From Sphingomonas aerophila (GTDB lineage Bacteria > Pseudomonadota > Alphaproteobacteria > Sphingomonadales > Sphingomonadaceae): 64,000 nt of DNA. The notes under the pieces are model-generated. The model had not been told where the DNA came from and searched no databases. It saw only the letters and a program-made list of their open reading frames with translations. The position numbers and the translations under genes are program-made. The stretch is from contig NZ_JACIJK010000014.1 of the NCBI RefSeq assembly GCF_014199305.1, positions 1 to 64,000 of the forward strand, written 5' to 3'. Positions 44,665 through 53,163 of this stretch are shown here, one piece after another. How positions within the stretch are numbered: the stretch's first letter is position 1; each line of letters starts with the position of its first letter.

Positions 44665-45966
44665 ATGCCTTCGACCCTCACTGACCGCCGCCAGACCGCC
44701 CGCATCCTGCTGGCCAGCCTGGTCGGAACATCGGTCGAGTTCTACGACTTCTACATCTACGCGACCGCAACCAGCCTGGTGTTCGGCCCCCTGTTCTTTC
44801 CGGCCAGCTCTGCCTCGGCACAGCTCCTGTCATCCTACGCCAGCTTTGGCCTGGCGTTCCTGGCGCGCCCGCTCGGCGGCGTGCTTTTCGGGCATTTCGG
44901 CGACAGGATCGGGCGTAAATCCACTCTCGTCGCCTCACTGTTGCTGATGGGCGGATCAACGGCGGCGATCGCCTTTCTGCCGACCTACGCCATGATCGGC
45001 TGGCCCGCGCCGGCGCTGTTGTGCCTGCTCCGCTTTGGCCAGGGGCTGGGCCTGGGCGGCGAGTGGAGCGGCGCCGCGCTGCTGGCGGTCGAGAACGCCC
45101 CGCCCGGTTGGCGCGCCCGCTATGGCATGATGCCGCAACTCGGCGCCCCGATCGGGTTCATCGCCGCAAACGGCTTTTTCCTGCTTCTCGGGGCGACACT
45201 CAGCCCCGATCAGTTTCGGGATTGGGGCTGGCGAGTGCCGTTCCTGGCCAGCGCCCTCCTGGTCGGGCTGGGACTTTGGGTCAGGCTCAACCTTACGGAA
45301 ACCGCCGCATTCGCGGCTGAACGCCGTGAGCACGCGCCTGCGCGCGTCCCGGTGACGCTGGTGCTGAAACAGTACCTTGGCGTGACGATTGCCGGCACGC
45401 TGGGCGTCGTTGCCTGTTTCGCCTTGTACTATATCGCGACCGCCTTCGCGCTTGGCTATGGGACAACCCAACTCGGCTATCCGCGCCAGGCGTTCCTCCA
45501 GGCACAACTCGGCGCGATCCTGTTCATGGCAGCGGGCATAGTCCTGGCGGGCTGGCTAGCCGACCGGACGAGCCAACGCGGGGTGTTGCTCGGCGGGTGC
45601 CTGGGTACGGTTCTGGCCGCAGCGTTGCTCCCGTCCCTGCTGGGGAGTGGCTCGATGGCGGGCGTGTTCGCGTTCATGGCCGTCGCCCTGCTTGCGATGG
45701 GCTTCGTCTATGGCCCGCTCGGCGCGTGGCTGCCCGGGCTGTTTCCCGCAGGCGTGCGATACACAGGCACGTCGCTGGCGTTCAACGTGGGCGGGGTGAT
45801 TGGTGGCGGGCTGACCCCTGCCCTCGCTCAGCTGATGGCGGATCGGGGCGGATTGCGCCCCGTCGGCCTATATCTTGCCGGGGCGGCGGCGCTTAGCGCT
45901 ATCGGCCTGCTCGCAGCCGGCCGCACCAGGCCCGAACACGAGGTTCTCGGCGCGCCTGAGCTGTAA
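44665..45966 (+). CDS. MFS transporter, metabolite:H+ symporter (MHS) family
   Basis: 433 residues from ATG 44663-44667 (start MPSTLTDRRQ). The MHS signature GTSVEFYDFYIYATATSLVFG is in segment 1, FLARPLGGVLFGHFGDRIGRK in the first loop, and GLGLGGEWSGAALLAVENAP after segment 4. This is the ProP/ShiA/KgtP group, which imports carboxylates or compatible solutes with protons. It stands alone. Substrate cannot be assigned. Confidence 0.88.
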   Translation: MPSTLTDRRQTARILLASLVGTSVEFYDFYIYATATSLVFGPLFFPASSASAQLLSSYASFGLAFLARPLGGVLFGHFGDRIGRKSTLVASLLLMGGSTAAIAFLPTYAMIGWPAPALLCLLRFGQGLGLGGEWSGAALLAVENAPPGWRARYGMMPQLGAPIGFIAANGFFLLLGATLSPDQFRDWGWRVPFLASALLVGLGLWVRLNLTETAAFAAERREHAPARVPVTLVLKQYLGVTIAGTLGVVACFALYYIATAFALGYGTTQLGYPRQAFLQAQLGAILFMAAGIVLAGWLADRTSQRGVLLGGCLGTVLAAALLPSLLGSGSMAGVFAFMAVALLAMGFVYGPLGAWLPGLFPAGVRYTGTSLAFNVGGVIGGGLTPALAQLMADRGGLRPVGLYLAGAAALSAIGLLAAGRTRPEHEVLGAPEL

Positions 45967-46003
45967 CAGCCAGCGCCCAACCGCCGAGGTGCGGGAGGTA
46001 GCT

Positions 46004-46576
46004 TCAGGCCCCGCCGCTATGGGCGGCCAGTTGCCGGGCGGCCAGTTCACGTGCGGCCTGTCGCAGGCGGCACCATGTGTCATACTCGCCCTGTGCATCG
46101 GCAAGCGCCCGGTGGGCAGGATGTGTCTCCTTGCCCGCGTTCGCCGCCGACACGAGCGCGCGCACCTCCTCATCCAGTCGCGCTTTCGGGAGGACGGCAC
46201 GAAGGATCTCGGTGGCCGTCGCCCTCAGCGCCTCGTCCGTGTCTCGCAATCGTAGAGCATGGCGGGGGAGCCCGGCCCCGCGCAGGAGAACGCTCAGCCA
46301 TTTGCCATCCGACGATGGCGCGCTGGCGAAGAGGTCGTGCTCGCTTAGCGCCTCGACCATGCGGGCGGCGACGATGTCGTGGGATTCACCCTCGCTCGCC
46401 AGCGTCTCTCGGCTGATGCCATGAATCGCCTGCGAAGCGTCATCCCAGTCGGTCCACTCAGGCGCCGGCCTGATCAGGTGACTTTCCGAGCGGCCATCCT
46501 GGAACACCCAGGCGACCTCCACGGGAAAGCTCTGGTCAAACAGCGACGACGCTTCGAAATCCAGAAAGACGTTCAC
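46004..46576 (-). CDS. DEDD-type 3'-5' exonuclease domain protein
   Basis: 190 residues starting at GTG 46574-46576. The ExoI motif FLDFEASS carries Asp6 and Glu8, and HPAHRALADAQGEYDTW near residue 155 carries the His and Asp of the ExoIII motif. The central part is less conserved. It resembles RNase T/DnaQ-fold exonucleases often annotated as a 3'-5' exonuclease in sphingomonads. It lies downstream of the VOC gene on the same strand after 116 bp and is probably not functionally part of that cluster. Confidence 0.75.
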   Translation of the reverse strand: MNVFLDFEASSLFDQSFPVEVAWVFQDGRSESHLIRPAPEWTDWDDASQAIHGISRETLASEGESHDIVAARMVEALSEHDLFASAPSSDGKWLSVLLRGAGLPRHALRLRDTDEALRATATEILRAVLPKARLDEEVRALVSAANAGKETHPAHRALADAQGEYDTWCRLRQAARELAARQLAAHSGGA

Positions 46577-46692
46577 GCGGCCGATCTGGCCCAGTCAGAG
46601 GCGTTCGCCAAGCTATGATCGTGGACGACCCGCTCCTCTGGCAGGGCGCTACCCTGTCCTGCTTACCGGCTCACCTGCGCCGAAACAGGTTG

Positions 46693-47136
46693 TCATTGCG
46701 TCACCACCCCGCGTCGATCGCTCACCTCGATCCAGTAGCCATCCGGGTCCTGAACATAGATCTGGCGCACACCGTCGAAGCGGGTCTGCATCGTGCTCGG
46801 CTTGCCGGCAAGGTTGGTCCACGCACGTCCGTGCCGGTCGAACCAGGCCGTAACGGTCGCCAGGTCGTCGACATGGATCGCAAGATGCTCGTCCCGGTTG
46901 GACGGTTTCGGCGCGACCCGCCCATTCAATATATGCAAGGCAACGCCGTTCCCCAGGTCGAGCCAGCGGCGGTTTTTGAGCGGGGTGGGAATGAGCCGGA
47001 GTCCAAAAGCCTCGTGGTAGAACGCCGCACTGCGATCGAGATCGGCCGCCTGGATCGCCACATGCTCCACCTGCGCCACGGTTCCGCTGCCCGCCTGGGG
47101 TGTTCCGGCCAGCAGCAAGAGAAAGGCCCAGGTCAT
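46693..47136 (-). CDS. VOC superfamily (glyoxalase-like) protein with signal peptide
   Basis: 147 residues from ATG 47134-47136 with CGGAG upstream. MTWAFLLLLAGTPQAGSG looks like a signal peptide. The VOC domain has QVEHVAIQAADLDRSAAFYHEAFGL, DEHLAIHVDDL and a terminal YVQDPDGYWIEVSDR, keeping the usual His/Glu metal ligands. Most VOC enzymes are cytoplasmic, so a secreted one inside a sugar-oxidation gene run is unusual; it could be an isomerase or lyase acting on keto sugars in the periplasm. It follows the transporter gene by 71 bp. Confidence 0.78.
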   Translation of the reverse strand: MTWAFLLLLAGTPQAGSGTVAQVEHVAIQAADLDRSAAFYHEAFGLRLIPTPLKNRRWLDLGNGVALHILNGRVAPKPSNRDEHLAIHVDDLATVTAWFDRHGRAWTNLAGKPSTMQTRFDGVRQIYVQDPDGYWIEVSDRRGVVTQ

Positions 47137-47207
47137 GATCGATCTCCGGTCACGGGTTGGAATATGGACGAAGGGCGACGGTGCAGGGGCGCGACCTGCC
47201 GACCGCC

Positions 47208-48494
47208 TCACCTTGTTTCTGTCTCTCCGATGCGCGGCAGCAGCACGTGCATGATCGCAAGGGCAATCAGATAAGCGCTGCTCGCCCACACGAAGACTGG
47301 CCAATAAGAGCCGAGGGACTCCAGCGTCCGACCGACATATTGCGCCATGATCATGCCGCCGATCGCTCCCGCCGCGCCACCGATGCCCATGACCGAAGCA
47401 ACTGACCCGTGTGGAACGGTGTCAGAGACAACAGCATACAGGTTCGACGACCACCCTTGATGCGCGGCCGCCGCCAGGCCCAGGATCGCAACCGCAGTCC
47501 ACAGGTGGGAGGCGCCGCTCGCGAACAGGATGGGGACGACGCACAGGGCGCAGACAAGCAGAGCAGTCTTGCGCGCCACGTTCACGGTGGAGCCACGCTT
47601 GATCAGAGCCGACGAAAGCCAGCCTCCTCCAATGCTGCCCGCATCGGCCAGCAGGTACACGGCGATCAAGGGTGGGCCGAAGCTCTTCAGGTCGAGATGG
47701 TACTGCTTCGACAGGAAGTCGGGCAGCCAGAACAGAAACAGGTACCAGACCGGATCGGTCAGGAACTTGGCCGTGGCGAAGGCCCAGGTCGGACGCTGCA
47801 TGAACAATCGGCGCCAGGGTACGCTCTTCTGTGGCTGCGTGGCGGCGTCCGCCTCGATAAGCGCGCGCTCGGATGCGCTGACGCGGGGGTGTTCGGCAGG
47901 CGGACGATAGAAGGCCAGCCACGCCAGCAGCCACACGAACCCAAGCAATCCGGTGACGATAAAGGCCGCCTCCCAACCGAAGCGAATGGTTAGAAGCGGC
48001 ACCACAATTGGGGTGGCGATCGCCCCCACATTGGCACCGGCGTTGAGGATGCCAGCGGCCAACGCGCGTTCGCGCCTCGGGAACCACTCGGTGACTGTCT
48101 TGATAGCGGCGGGGAAGTTGGCGGACTCACCCAGGCCAAGAAGGAAACGCGCGCCGGAAAAGCCGAACGGCGTCCGCACAAAGGCGTGGAGCATGGCGGC
48201 AAAGCTCCACAGGCCGATCGCGGCCGCATAGCCCAGCCGCGTCCCGATGCGGTCGATCACCGGGCCGCAAGCCAGCAGCCCTATCGCATAGGCCGCCTGG
48301 AACCAGAACACGATGTTGCCGTAGTCGATCTCACTCCAGCCGAGTTCCGTCTCCAGCGTCGGCTTCAGGATGCCGATGATCTGCCGATCGACATAGTTGA
48401 TCGTGGTCGCCAGGAAGAGAAGCGCGCAGATGATCCAGCGGACATTGCTGGACGGGCGGGCAAGCGCCGCTGCCGGACTATTCTGCGACGCCAT
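47208..48494 (-). CDS. MFS transporter, hexuronate (ExuT-like) type
   Basis: 428 residues with an AAGGGAGAGGG site. TINYVDRQIIGILKPTLETELGWSE and GLGESANFPAAIKTVTEWFPRRERA are the anion:cation symporter signatures found in ExuT. It probably imports a uronate or aldonate by proton symport for the adjacent mannonate dehydratase. It is clearly paralogous to the transporter closing the rhamnose operon: segment 1 and the loop after it are nearly superimposable. It lies 69 bp after uxuA. Confidence 0.85.
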   Translation of the reverse strand: MASQNSPAAALARPSSNVRWIICALLFLATTINYVDRQIIGILKPTLETELGWSEIDYGNIVFWFQAAYAIGLLACGPVIDRIGTRLGYAAAIGLWSFAAMLHAFVRTPFGFSGARFLLGLGESANFPAAIKTVTEWFPRRERALAAGILNAGANVGAIATPIVVPLLTIRFGWEAAFIVTGLLGFVWLLAWLAFYRPPAEHPRVSASERALIEADAATQPQKSVPWRRLFMQRPTWAFATAKFLTDPVWYLFLFWLPDFLSKQYHLDLKSFGPPLIAVYLLADAGSIGGGWLSSALIKRGSTVNVARKTALLVCALCVVPILFASGASHLWTAVAILGLAAAAHQGWSSNLYAVVSDTVPHGSVASVMGIGGAAGAIGGMIMAQYVGRTLESLGSYWPVFVWASSAYLIALAIMHVLLPRIGETETR

Positions 48495-48563
48495 CGTGTC
48501 CCTCTCCCTTGTTCTTTTGTTGGCCGCGGCATGGGCATTGAACCTCTCGTGCCGCGCCCCGTG

Positions 48564-49724
48564 CTACGCTGCGGCGTGAGCGATGCCGCGTTCCAGCCCA
48601 CGCAACTCGGCCAGACCGCGCATGCGGCCGATCAGCGAGTAGCCGGGGTTGGTCTTCTTGGTCAGGTCGTCCATCATCTGGTGCCCGTGGTCGGGGCGCA
48701 TCGGCAGCGACCGGCCTGATTGACGTTGTAGCCGGAACAACGCGTCGACAATCTGCGCCATGCGGGCATTGCCCTCCAGATGCGCCGCCTCATGGAAGGA
48801 GCCGTCCGGCTCGTGCTGGACCGAACGGAGGTGAACAAAGCCGATCCGGTCGCCCAGCCGTTCGACCATGCCGGGAAGATCATTGTCCAGCCGCGCACCG
48901 AAGGAACCGCTACAGAAGCACAAACCATTCGCGGCGCTGGGCACCCGCTTGAACAAGGCGGTCACGTCGGCCTCGGTGCTGACAACGCGTGGCAGACCGA
49001 AGATCGGGAAAGGTGGATCGTCCGGATGCACCACCAGTTGCAGGCCGACCTCCTCAGCAACCGGGCATACCGCCTCCAGGAAGGCGGCGTGGTGTTCGCG
49101 CAGCCGGTCGGCGCCCACGTCCGCATAGCCGTTGATCGCGCGCAGGAACTCGGCGGAGGTGAAGCTTTCCTCGCTGCCCGGCAGCCCCGCGATGATCGTC
49201 CGCTCAAGCCTTTGGCGCGCTTCCTCGTCCATCTCGTGAAAGCGCTGGTCGGCCGCAGCGCGCAGCGCGTCATCATAGTCGCGCGCGGCATCGGGCCGGC
49301 GCAGGATGTGCATGTCATAGGCGGCGAGCGCGACCGGCTCAAACCGCAGCGCCAGCGCCCCGTCCGGCAGTGCCCAGGCAAGGTCGGTGCGCGTCCAGTC
49401 AAGCAACGGCATGAAATTGTACGTGACAACCTTCACGCCCCCCGCGGCAAGGTGGCGCAGGCTCTCGCGATAAGCATCCAGGTACCGATCGCAATCAGGC
49501 GTGCCGAGCTTGATGTCCTCATGGACCGGCAGGCTCTCCACGACTGTCCAGCCCAGGCCCGCGCGCTCGATCTCCGCCCGGCGCTCACGAATGGCTTCCA
49601 GGCTCCACACGGCGCCGTTCGGCACCTCGTGCAGGGCCGTTACCACCTCGGTCGCACCGGCCTGGCGGATGTCGCGCAGCGAGACCGGGTCGGCGGGTCC
49701 GAACCAGCGCATCGTCTGCGTCAT
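48564..49724 (-). CDS. uxuA: D-mannonate dehydratase
   Basis: 386 residues from ATG 49722-49724 (MTQTMRWFGP, like the MEQTWRWYGP start of E. coli UxuA); an upstream frame adds about 30 unlikely residues. Family landmarks are VVTYNFMPLLDWTRTDL, LVVHPDDPPFPIFGLPRVVS, FVHLRSVQ and LPMRPDHGHQMMDD. It dehydrates D-mannonate to 2-keto-3-deoxy-D-gluconate in the cytoplasm. UxaC (uronate isomerase), UxuB (fructuronate reductase) and KdgK are absent from the window, so mannonate must come either from elsewhere-encoded enzymes or from the unusual oxidoreductases of this gene run. Confidence 0.92.
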   Translation of the reverse strand: MTQTMRWFGPADPVSLRDIRQAGATEVVTALHEVPNGAVWSLEAIRERRAEIERAGLGWTVVESLPVHEDIKLGTPDCDRYLDAYRESLRHLAAGGVKVVTYNFMPLLDWTRTDLAWALPDGALALRFEPVALAAYDMHILRRPDAARDYDDALRAAADQRFHEMDEEARQRLERTIIAGLPGSEESFTSAEFLRAINGYADVGADRLREHHAAFLEAVCPVAEEVGLQLVVHPDDPPFPIFGLPRVVSTEADVTALFKRVPSAANGLCFCSGSFGARLDNDLPGMVERLGDRIGFVHLRSVQHEPDGSFHEAAHLEGNARMAQIVDALFRLQRQSGRSLPMRPDHGHQMMDDLTKKTNPGYSLIGRMRGLAELRGLERGIAHAAA

Positions 49725-49841
49725 CAGCACCGGGCTGCCCTGTTCTTCTGTCACCACTTCCCTCGATTCATCGGATCGCCCCTCAACGCTTGGCACACCC
49801 GAACTTTTTTCCACACAATTCCGATCAGCCAGCCGCCGACA

Positions 49842-51017
49842 TCATGCGTTGGTCGCCCGCGTCGCCCTGGCCTGCGCGGTCAGCACCAGTTCGGCCGCCA
49901 GTAGGGCGCCCTCCTGGTCCTGCGCCACTGACGTGCGTTCGACGATATCGGTGATGAACTGCGGCCCGAACGGCAGCGGCACCTTTGAACAGTCCATGTA
50001 GCGCATGCCCTTCTTGTCGGCGATGAACAGGTGGTTGCCACCCGGCCGCCCCGCGACATCGACATATTTGCGAAGCTCGATGTAACCCTCGGTCCCCAGG
50101 ATGAAGAGGCGGCCGTCGCCCCAGGTTGACAGCCCGTCGGGTGTGAACCAGTCGACCCGGACATAGCCAGTGCCGCCGTCCCCGTGCAGCACCATGTCGC
50201 CGAAGTCCTGGAATTGCGGGTGTTCGGGATGGGCGAAGTTGCCGACCTGTGACGCCACGACCTGCGCGCGCTTCGTCCCGGTCAGATAAACGAACTGGTC
50301 TGCCTGGTGGCTGCCGATGTCGGTCAGGATGCCGCCGTTGCGGGCGGGATCCCAGAACCATTCGGGTCGGTTCGGCGCGCCCAGGCGGTGCGGAGCGAGG
50401 TTCACGGTCTGGATGACGCGCCCGATCGCTCCGTCATGCACCATCTGCCCGGCCTGGACCGCCGCGGGTACCTCCAGTCGCTCGGAATACATGATGCCGA
50501 ACTTCTTGCCCGTGTCCCGGATCGCGGCGCGCACCTGCGCCAGTTGCTCCAGCGTGACGATCGCTGCCTTGTCACCCAGGTAATCCTTGCCCGCGCGCAT
50601 CGCCTTGATGCCCAGCGGCGCGCGCAGGGCAGGAACCGCCGCGCTGCAGATCAGCTTGATCTTGGGGTCGTTGATGACCTCGTCCTCGGACCGGGCCAGC
50701 CTGACGCCGGGATAGCGCTTCTGGAACGCAGCGACTTGCGAGGGCACGGCGGAGTAGAAGCTGGTCAGGACGCCGCCGCCCCGGATCATCGCGTCGGTAA
50801 TGGCATAGATGTGGCCGTGGTCCATCCCGACCACGCCGAACGGCACGCGATACTTCGCCTCCGGTGCCGGTCGCGCAGGGGCACTTTCGGTGGGCGCGTC
50901 GCCGCGGGACGTCGATTGGGCAAGCGCTTCACCGGCGATGCCGGTCAGGCCGGCGGCGGCGGCAAGGCCCAGGAGAGTGCGGCGGTCGGTTTGGGTCACG
51001 GTCACTCCGTCGAGCAT
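49842..51017 (-). CDS. Gfo/Idh/MocA family oxidoreductase with Tat-like leader (third of three)
   Basis: 391 residues; the ATG at 51015-51017 is used, but GTG 50997-50999 has a better GGAG site. TDRRTLLGLAAAAGLTGIAG is a Tat-like leader. The Rossmann motif is atypical: FGVVGMDHGHIYAI replaces GxGxxG, and no EKP motif is visible (AGKDYLGDKAAIVTLEQ at that place, with a Lys). The C-terminal domain has GILTDIGSHQADQFVYLTG. Loss of the standard glycine motif suggests altered cofactor binding or a changed reaction. It lies 24 bp after the second Gfo/Idh gene and 117 bp before uxuA. Confidence 0.78.
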   Translation of the reverse strand: MLDGVTVTQTDRRTLLGLAAAAGLTGIAGEALAQSTSRGDAPTESAPARPAPEAKYRVPFGVVGMDHGHIYAITDAMIRGGGVLTSFYSAVPSQVAAFQKRYPGVRLARSEDEVINDPKIKLICSAAVPALRAPLGIKAMRAGKDYLGDKAAIVTLEQLAQVRAAIRDTGKKFGIMYSERLEVPAAVQAGQMVHDGAIGRVIQTVNLAPHRLGAPNRPEWFWDPARNGGILTDIGSHQADQFVYLTGTKRAQVVASQVGNFAHPEHPQFQDFGDMVLHGDGGTGYVRVDWFTPDGLSTWGDGRLFILGTEGYIELRKYVDVAGRPGGNHLFIADKKGMRYMDCSKVPLPFGPQFITDIVERTSVAQDQEGALLAAELVLTAQARATRATNA

Positions 51018-51041
51018 GTGAGAGGGTGGGACATGGGCGGG

Positions 51042-52322
51042 TCAGACCTCGACCAGCGATGTCGGCCAGGTCATCGCCTCGCCCCGGTCCATCGCTTGTT
51101 CGCCGAGCAGAGATGCGACGCTTGCCCGGTACGCCTGCGCAAGCAGGCCGGGCAGAGGCTTGCCGGATCGAACCGCCTCCCCGAACCCTTCGAACTGAAG
51201 CATCGTCTCGTCATACTCGCCCCAGCCAAGCGACTCGCCGGGCGTGGTGACGGGCAGTTCGGGGAACCAGGTCGCCCCGCCGATCGGCACCGTCCGCTTG
51301 CTGCCCCGCGCTACGTCCTGGTGCATGCGCTGCAGCGCCAGCACCTTGGGCGGCACTTCTGCATAGATGCGGCCGAGTTCGGGTTCGATCGTCCCCTTGC
51401 TGCCTTGGATCTGCTCTTCGCAGCCATAGCGCGCGTTGTTGAGCAGCGAGGTGTAGATGAACTTTCGGCCGCCGCTATATTCATAGATCAGCGCGACATG
51501 GTCATAGACCTCGCGCCCGTCCTTCCAGAAACAGATGCTGCCTGATCCGATCACTCGCGTCGGCACCGCGTCCAGGAACCAGTTGCCGACCTGAAGCTGA
51601 TGGGTCGCGAGCTCGGTCATCAGCCCCGCCGAGCTCTCCCGATACAGCCGCCAATTTATGTGGCGATCGTCGGTGCCGGCCGGAACGGGGCGACGCCAGC
51701 TGTTGTTGCGATGCCAGCTGGCGCGAACCTGGGTGATCTCACCGATCTCACCTGCCTTCACCCGCTTCAGCGCGTTGAGGTAGGTGGGGTGGAACATGCG
51801 CTGATGCCCGATCTGCAGGACCTTGTTCGCCGCCCGGGACTTGGTGATCATCGCACCGCAATCGCTGATGGTGCGGGCCATGGCCTTCTCGCACCACACA
51901 TGCAGCCCGGCATCAAAGCCGTCGGTGGCGTGGCGCGCGTGCTGGTTGAGCGGCGTCGCGATCACCAGCGCATCGATGCCGCGAGCGTCCAGCATGGCAC
52001 GGTGATCGGCAAAGGCAGGGACGCTCGCCCCGACGATCTCGCGCCCCTTGGCAAGGTGAGGCGCGAAATTGTCGCAGATGGCCGCCACCGTACAGTTGCG
52101 CGACTTGGCGATGTTGCGGATCAGCGCGCGGCCACGGTCGCCGGTGCCGATCACGCCCAATCGCACGCGATCGCCTGTGGCGGGCATCATCGGCGCCGCT
52201 GATGCAGCGTTGGCAGCACTGACCGCCCATGGCGCCGCCGCCGCAACGCCCGCGCCGGCGGTCGCCATCAAGACACGATCGAGGAAAGACCGACGCGTGA
52301 GGTCGAAGGCCTGGTCGGACAT
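51042..52322 (-). CDS. Gfo/Idh/MocA family oxidoreductase with Tat leader (second of three)
   Basis: 426 residues from the ATG in the TAATG overlap with the ApbE-like gene. The leader LTRRSFLDRVLMATAGAGV is a good Tat signal. The Rossmann part has RLGVIGTGDRGRALIRNIA and DALVIATPLNQHARHATDGF. The catalytic EKP region reads VWCEKAMARTISDCGAM, so the Lys is kept but Pro is Ala. Later come GHQRMFHPTYLNALKRVKAGEIGEI and SSAGLMTELATHQLQVGNWF. It should oxidise or reduce a sugar derivative in the periplasm with a bound nicotinamide cofactor. Its own substrate is not deducible. Confidence 0.82.
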   Translation of the reverse strand: MSDQAFDLTRRSFLDRVLMATAGAGVAAAAPWAVSAANAASAAPMMPATGDRVRLGVIGTGDRGRALIRNIAKSRNCTVAAICDNFAPHLAKGREIVGASVPAFADHRAMLDARGIDALVIATPLNQHARHATDGFDAGLHVWCEKAMARTISDCGAMITKSRAANKVLQIGHQRMFHPTYLNALKRVKAGEIGEITQVRASWHRNNSWRRPVPAGTDDRHINWRLYRESSAGLMTELATHQLQVGNWFLDAVPTRVIGSGSICFWKDGREVYDHVALIYEYSGGRKFIYTSLLNNARYGCEEQIQGSKGTIEPELGRIYAEVPPKVLALQRMHQDVARGSKRTVPIGGATWFPELPVTTPGESLGWGEYDETMLQFEGFGEAVRSGKPLPGLLAQAYRASVASLLGEQAMDRGEAMTWPTSLVEV

Positions 52323-53158
52323 TACGCACATTTCCTTGAGTGTTCGGTCGCCAGCCTGAGGTCGAAGCGGAAGCGACGCCCCACTCTGTCCCTAAGCAGG
52401 CGTGCAGCCGCCTGCTGGTCGGCAACCAGTAGCGCAGTGCTCATGATCTCGGCGAGTGTGGCGTTCGGCTCGACCGAAACGGCACAAGCGGGCAGCGTGA
52501 CAGCGGCCCCCAACCGAGAATGGACAATCGCGGCGCGTTCAGGCGCCCGCGTGCCGGCCCCGATGGTGGCGGAAATGGACAGGGCCTGATCGCAAAGCTC
52601 AACGGCCAGCAGCTCCACGTCGGGCTGTTCGGGATGCGGAATCGAAAACGGCCACAGACCGCCGAGCGGATGCTCCCCGATCACCGCGATCGAGCTTTCG
52701 CCCGCTGTCAGCAATGCCGATCCTACCCCGGCTTCGCGCAGCGCGGCGCTGGCCCGATCGAGGGCGAACCCCTTCCCCAGGCCGCCGAAGTCCAAAGCGA
52801 TCGGCCGCTCCGCCGCAATTCGGCGAGCGGCATGGTCGAACGTGACCATCGACCAATCGGTGCCCGTTCGCAGGTCCGCCGCGACGTCGAACAGCCCCTC
52901 GGTTGCGGCATGACCGTCGGCCGCCGCCTCTACCGCGCGGAACAGCAGCTCGTCCTCCAGCGCGGCGGTGCGGCCGGCCAGCAGTGCTTCGTTCATCGCC
53001 GTCGCGGGCGAAGGCCGGTGGATCGTCAGCGCATCATCGACCGCCTCGATCGCGCGGCGTGCGGCGGCGAGCGCGGCGTCGGCGCCGTCGCCGAACCGGT
53101 GCAGTTCAACCCGCGTACCCATCGCCGCGAAGCGCATGATGTCGGCCGACCCCGCCAT
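52322..53158 (-). CDS. ApbE-like (FAD:protein FMN transferase family) protein, atypical
   Basis: 278 residues from ATG 53156-53158, 5 bp after the upstream stop. The ApbE fold is recognisable: GTRVELHRFG, AIEAVDDALTIHRP, ALDFGGLGKGFALDRASAAL and a terminal STALLVAD. Features expected of an active flavin transferase are altered. The family HxxDPxTG stretch reads IVHSRLGAA here, the GGD-type glycine turn reads AGESS, and there is no signal peptide or lipobox although most ApbE proteins are periplasmic lipoproteins. It is embedded between two Gfo/Idh genes with overlapping or near-touching ends, so it must serve this pathway. It may be a flavin transferase for an unseen partner or a repurposed enzyme. 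Confidence 0.72.
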   Translation of the reverse strand: MAGSADIMRFAAMGTRVELHRFGDGADAALAAARRAIEAVDDALTIHRPSPATAMNEALLAGRTAALEDELLFRAVEAAADGHAATEGLFDVAADLRTGTDWSMVTFDHAARRIAAERPIALDFGGLGKGFALDRASAALREAGVGSALLTAGESSIAVIGEHPLGGLWPFSIPHPEQPDVELLAVELCDQALSISATIGAGTRAPERAAIVHSRLGAAVTLPACAVSVEPNATLAEIMSTALLVADQQAAARLLRDRVGRRFRFDLRLATEHSRKCA

Positions 53159-53163
53159 GTCGG

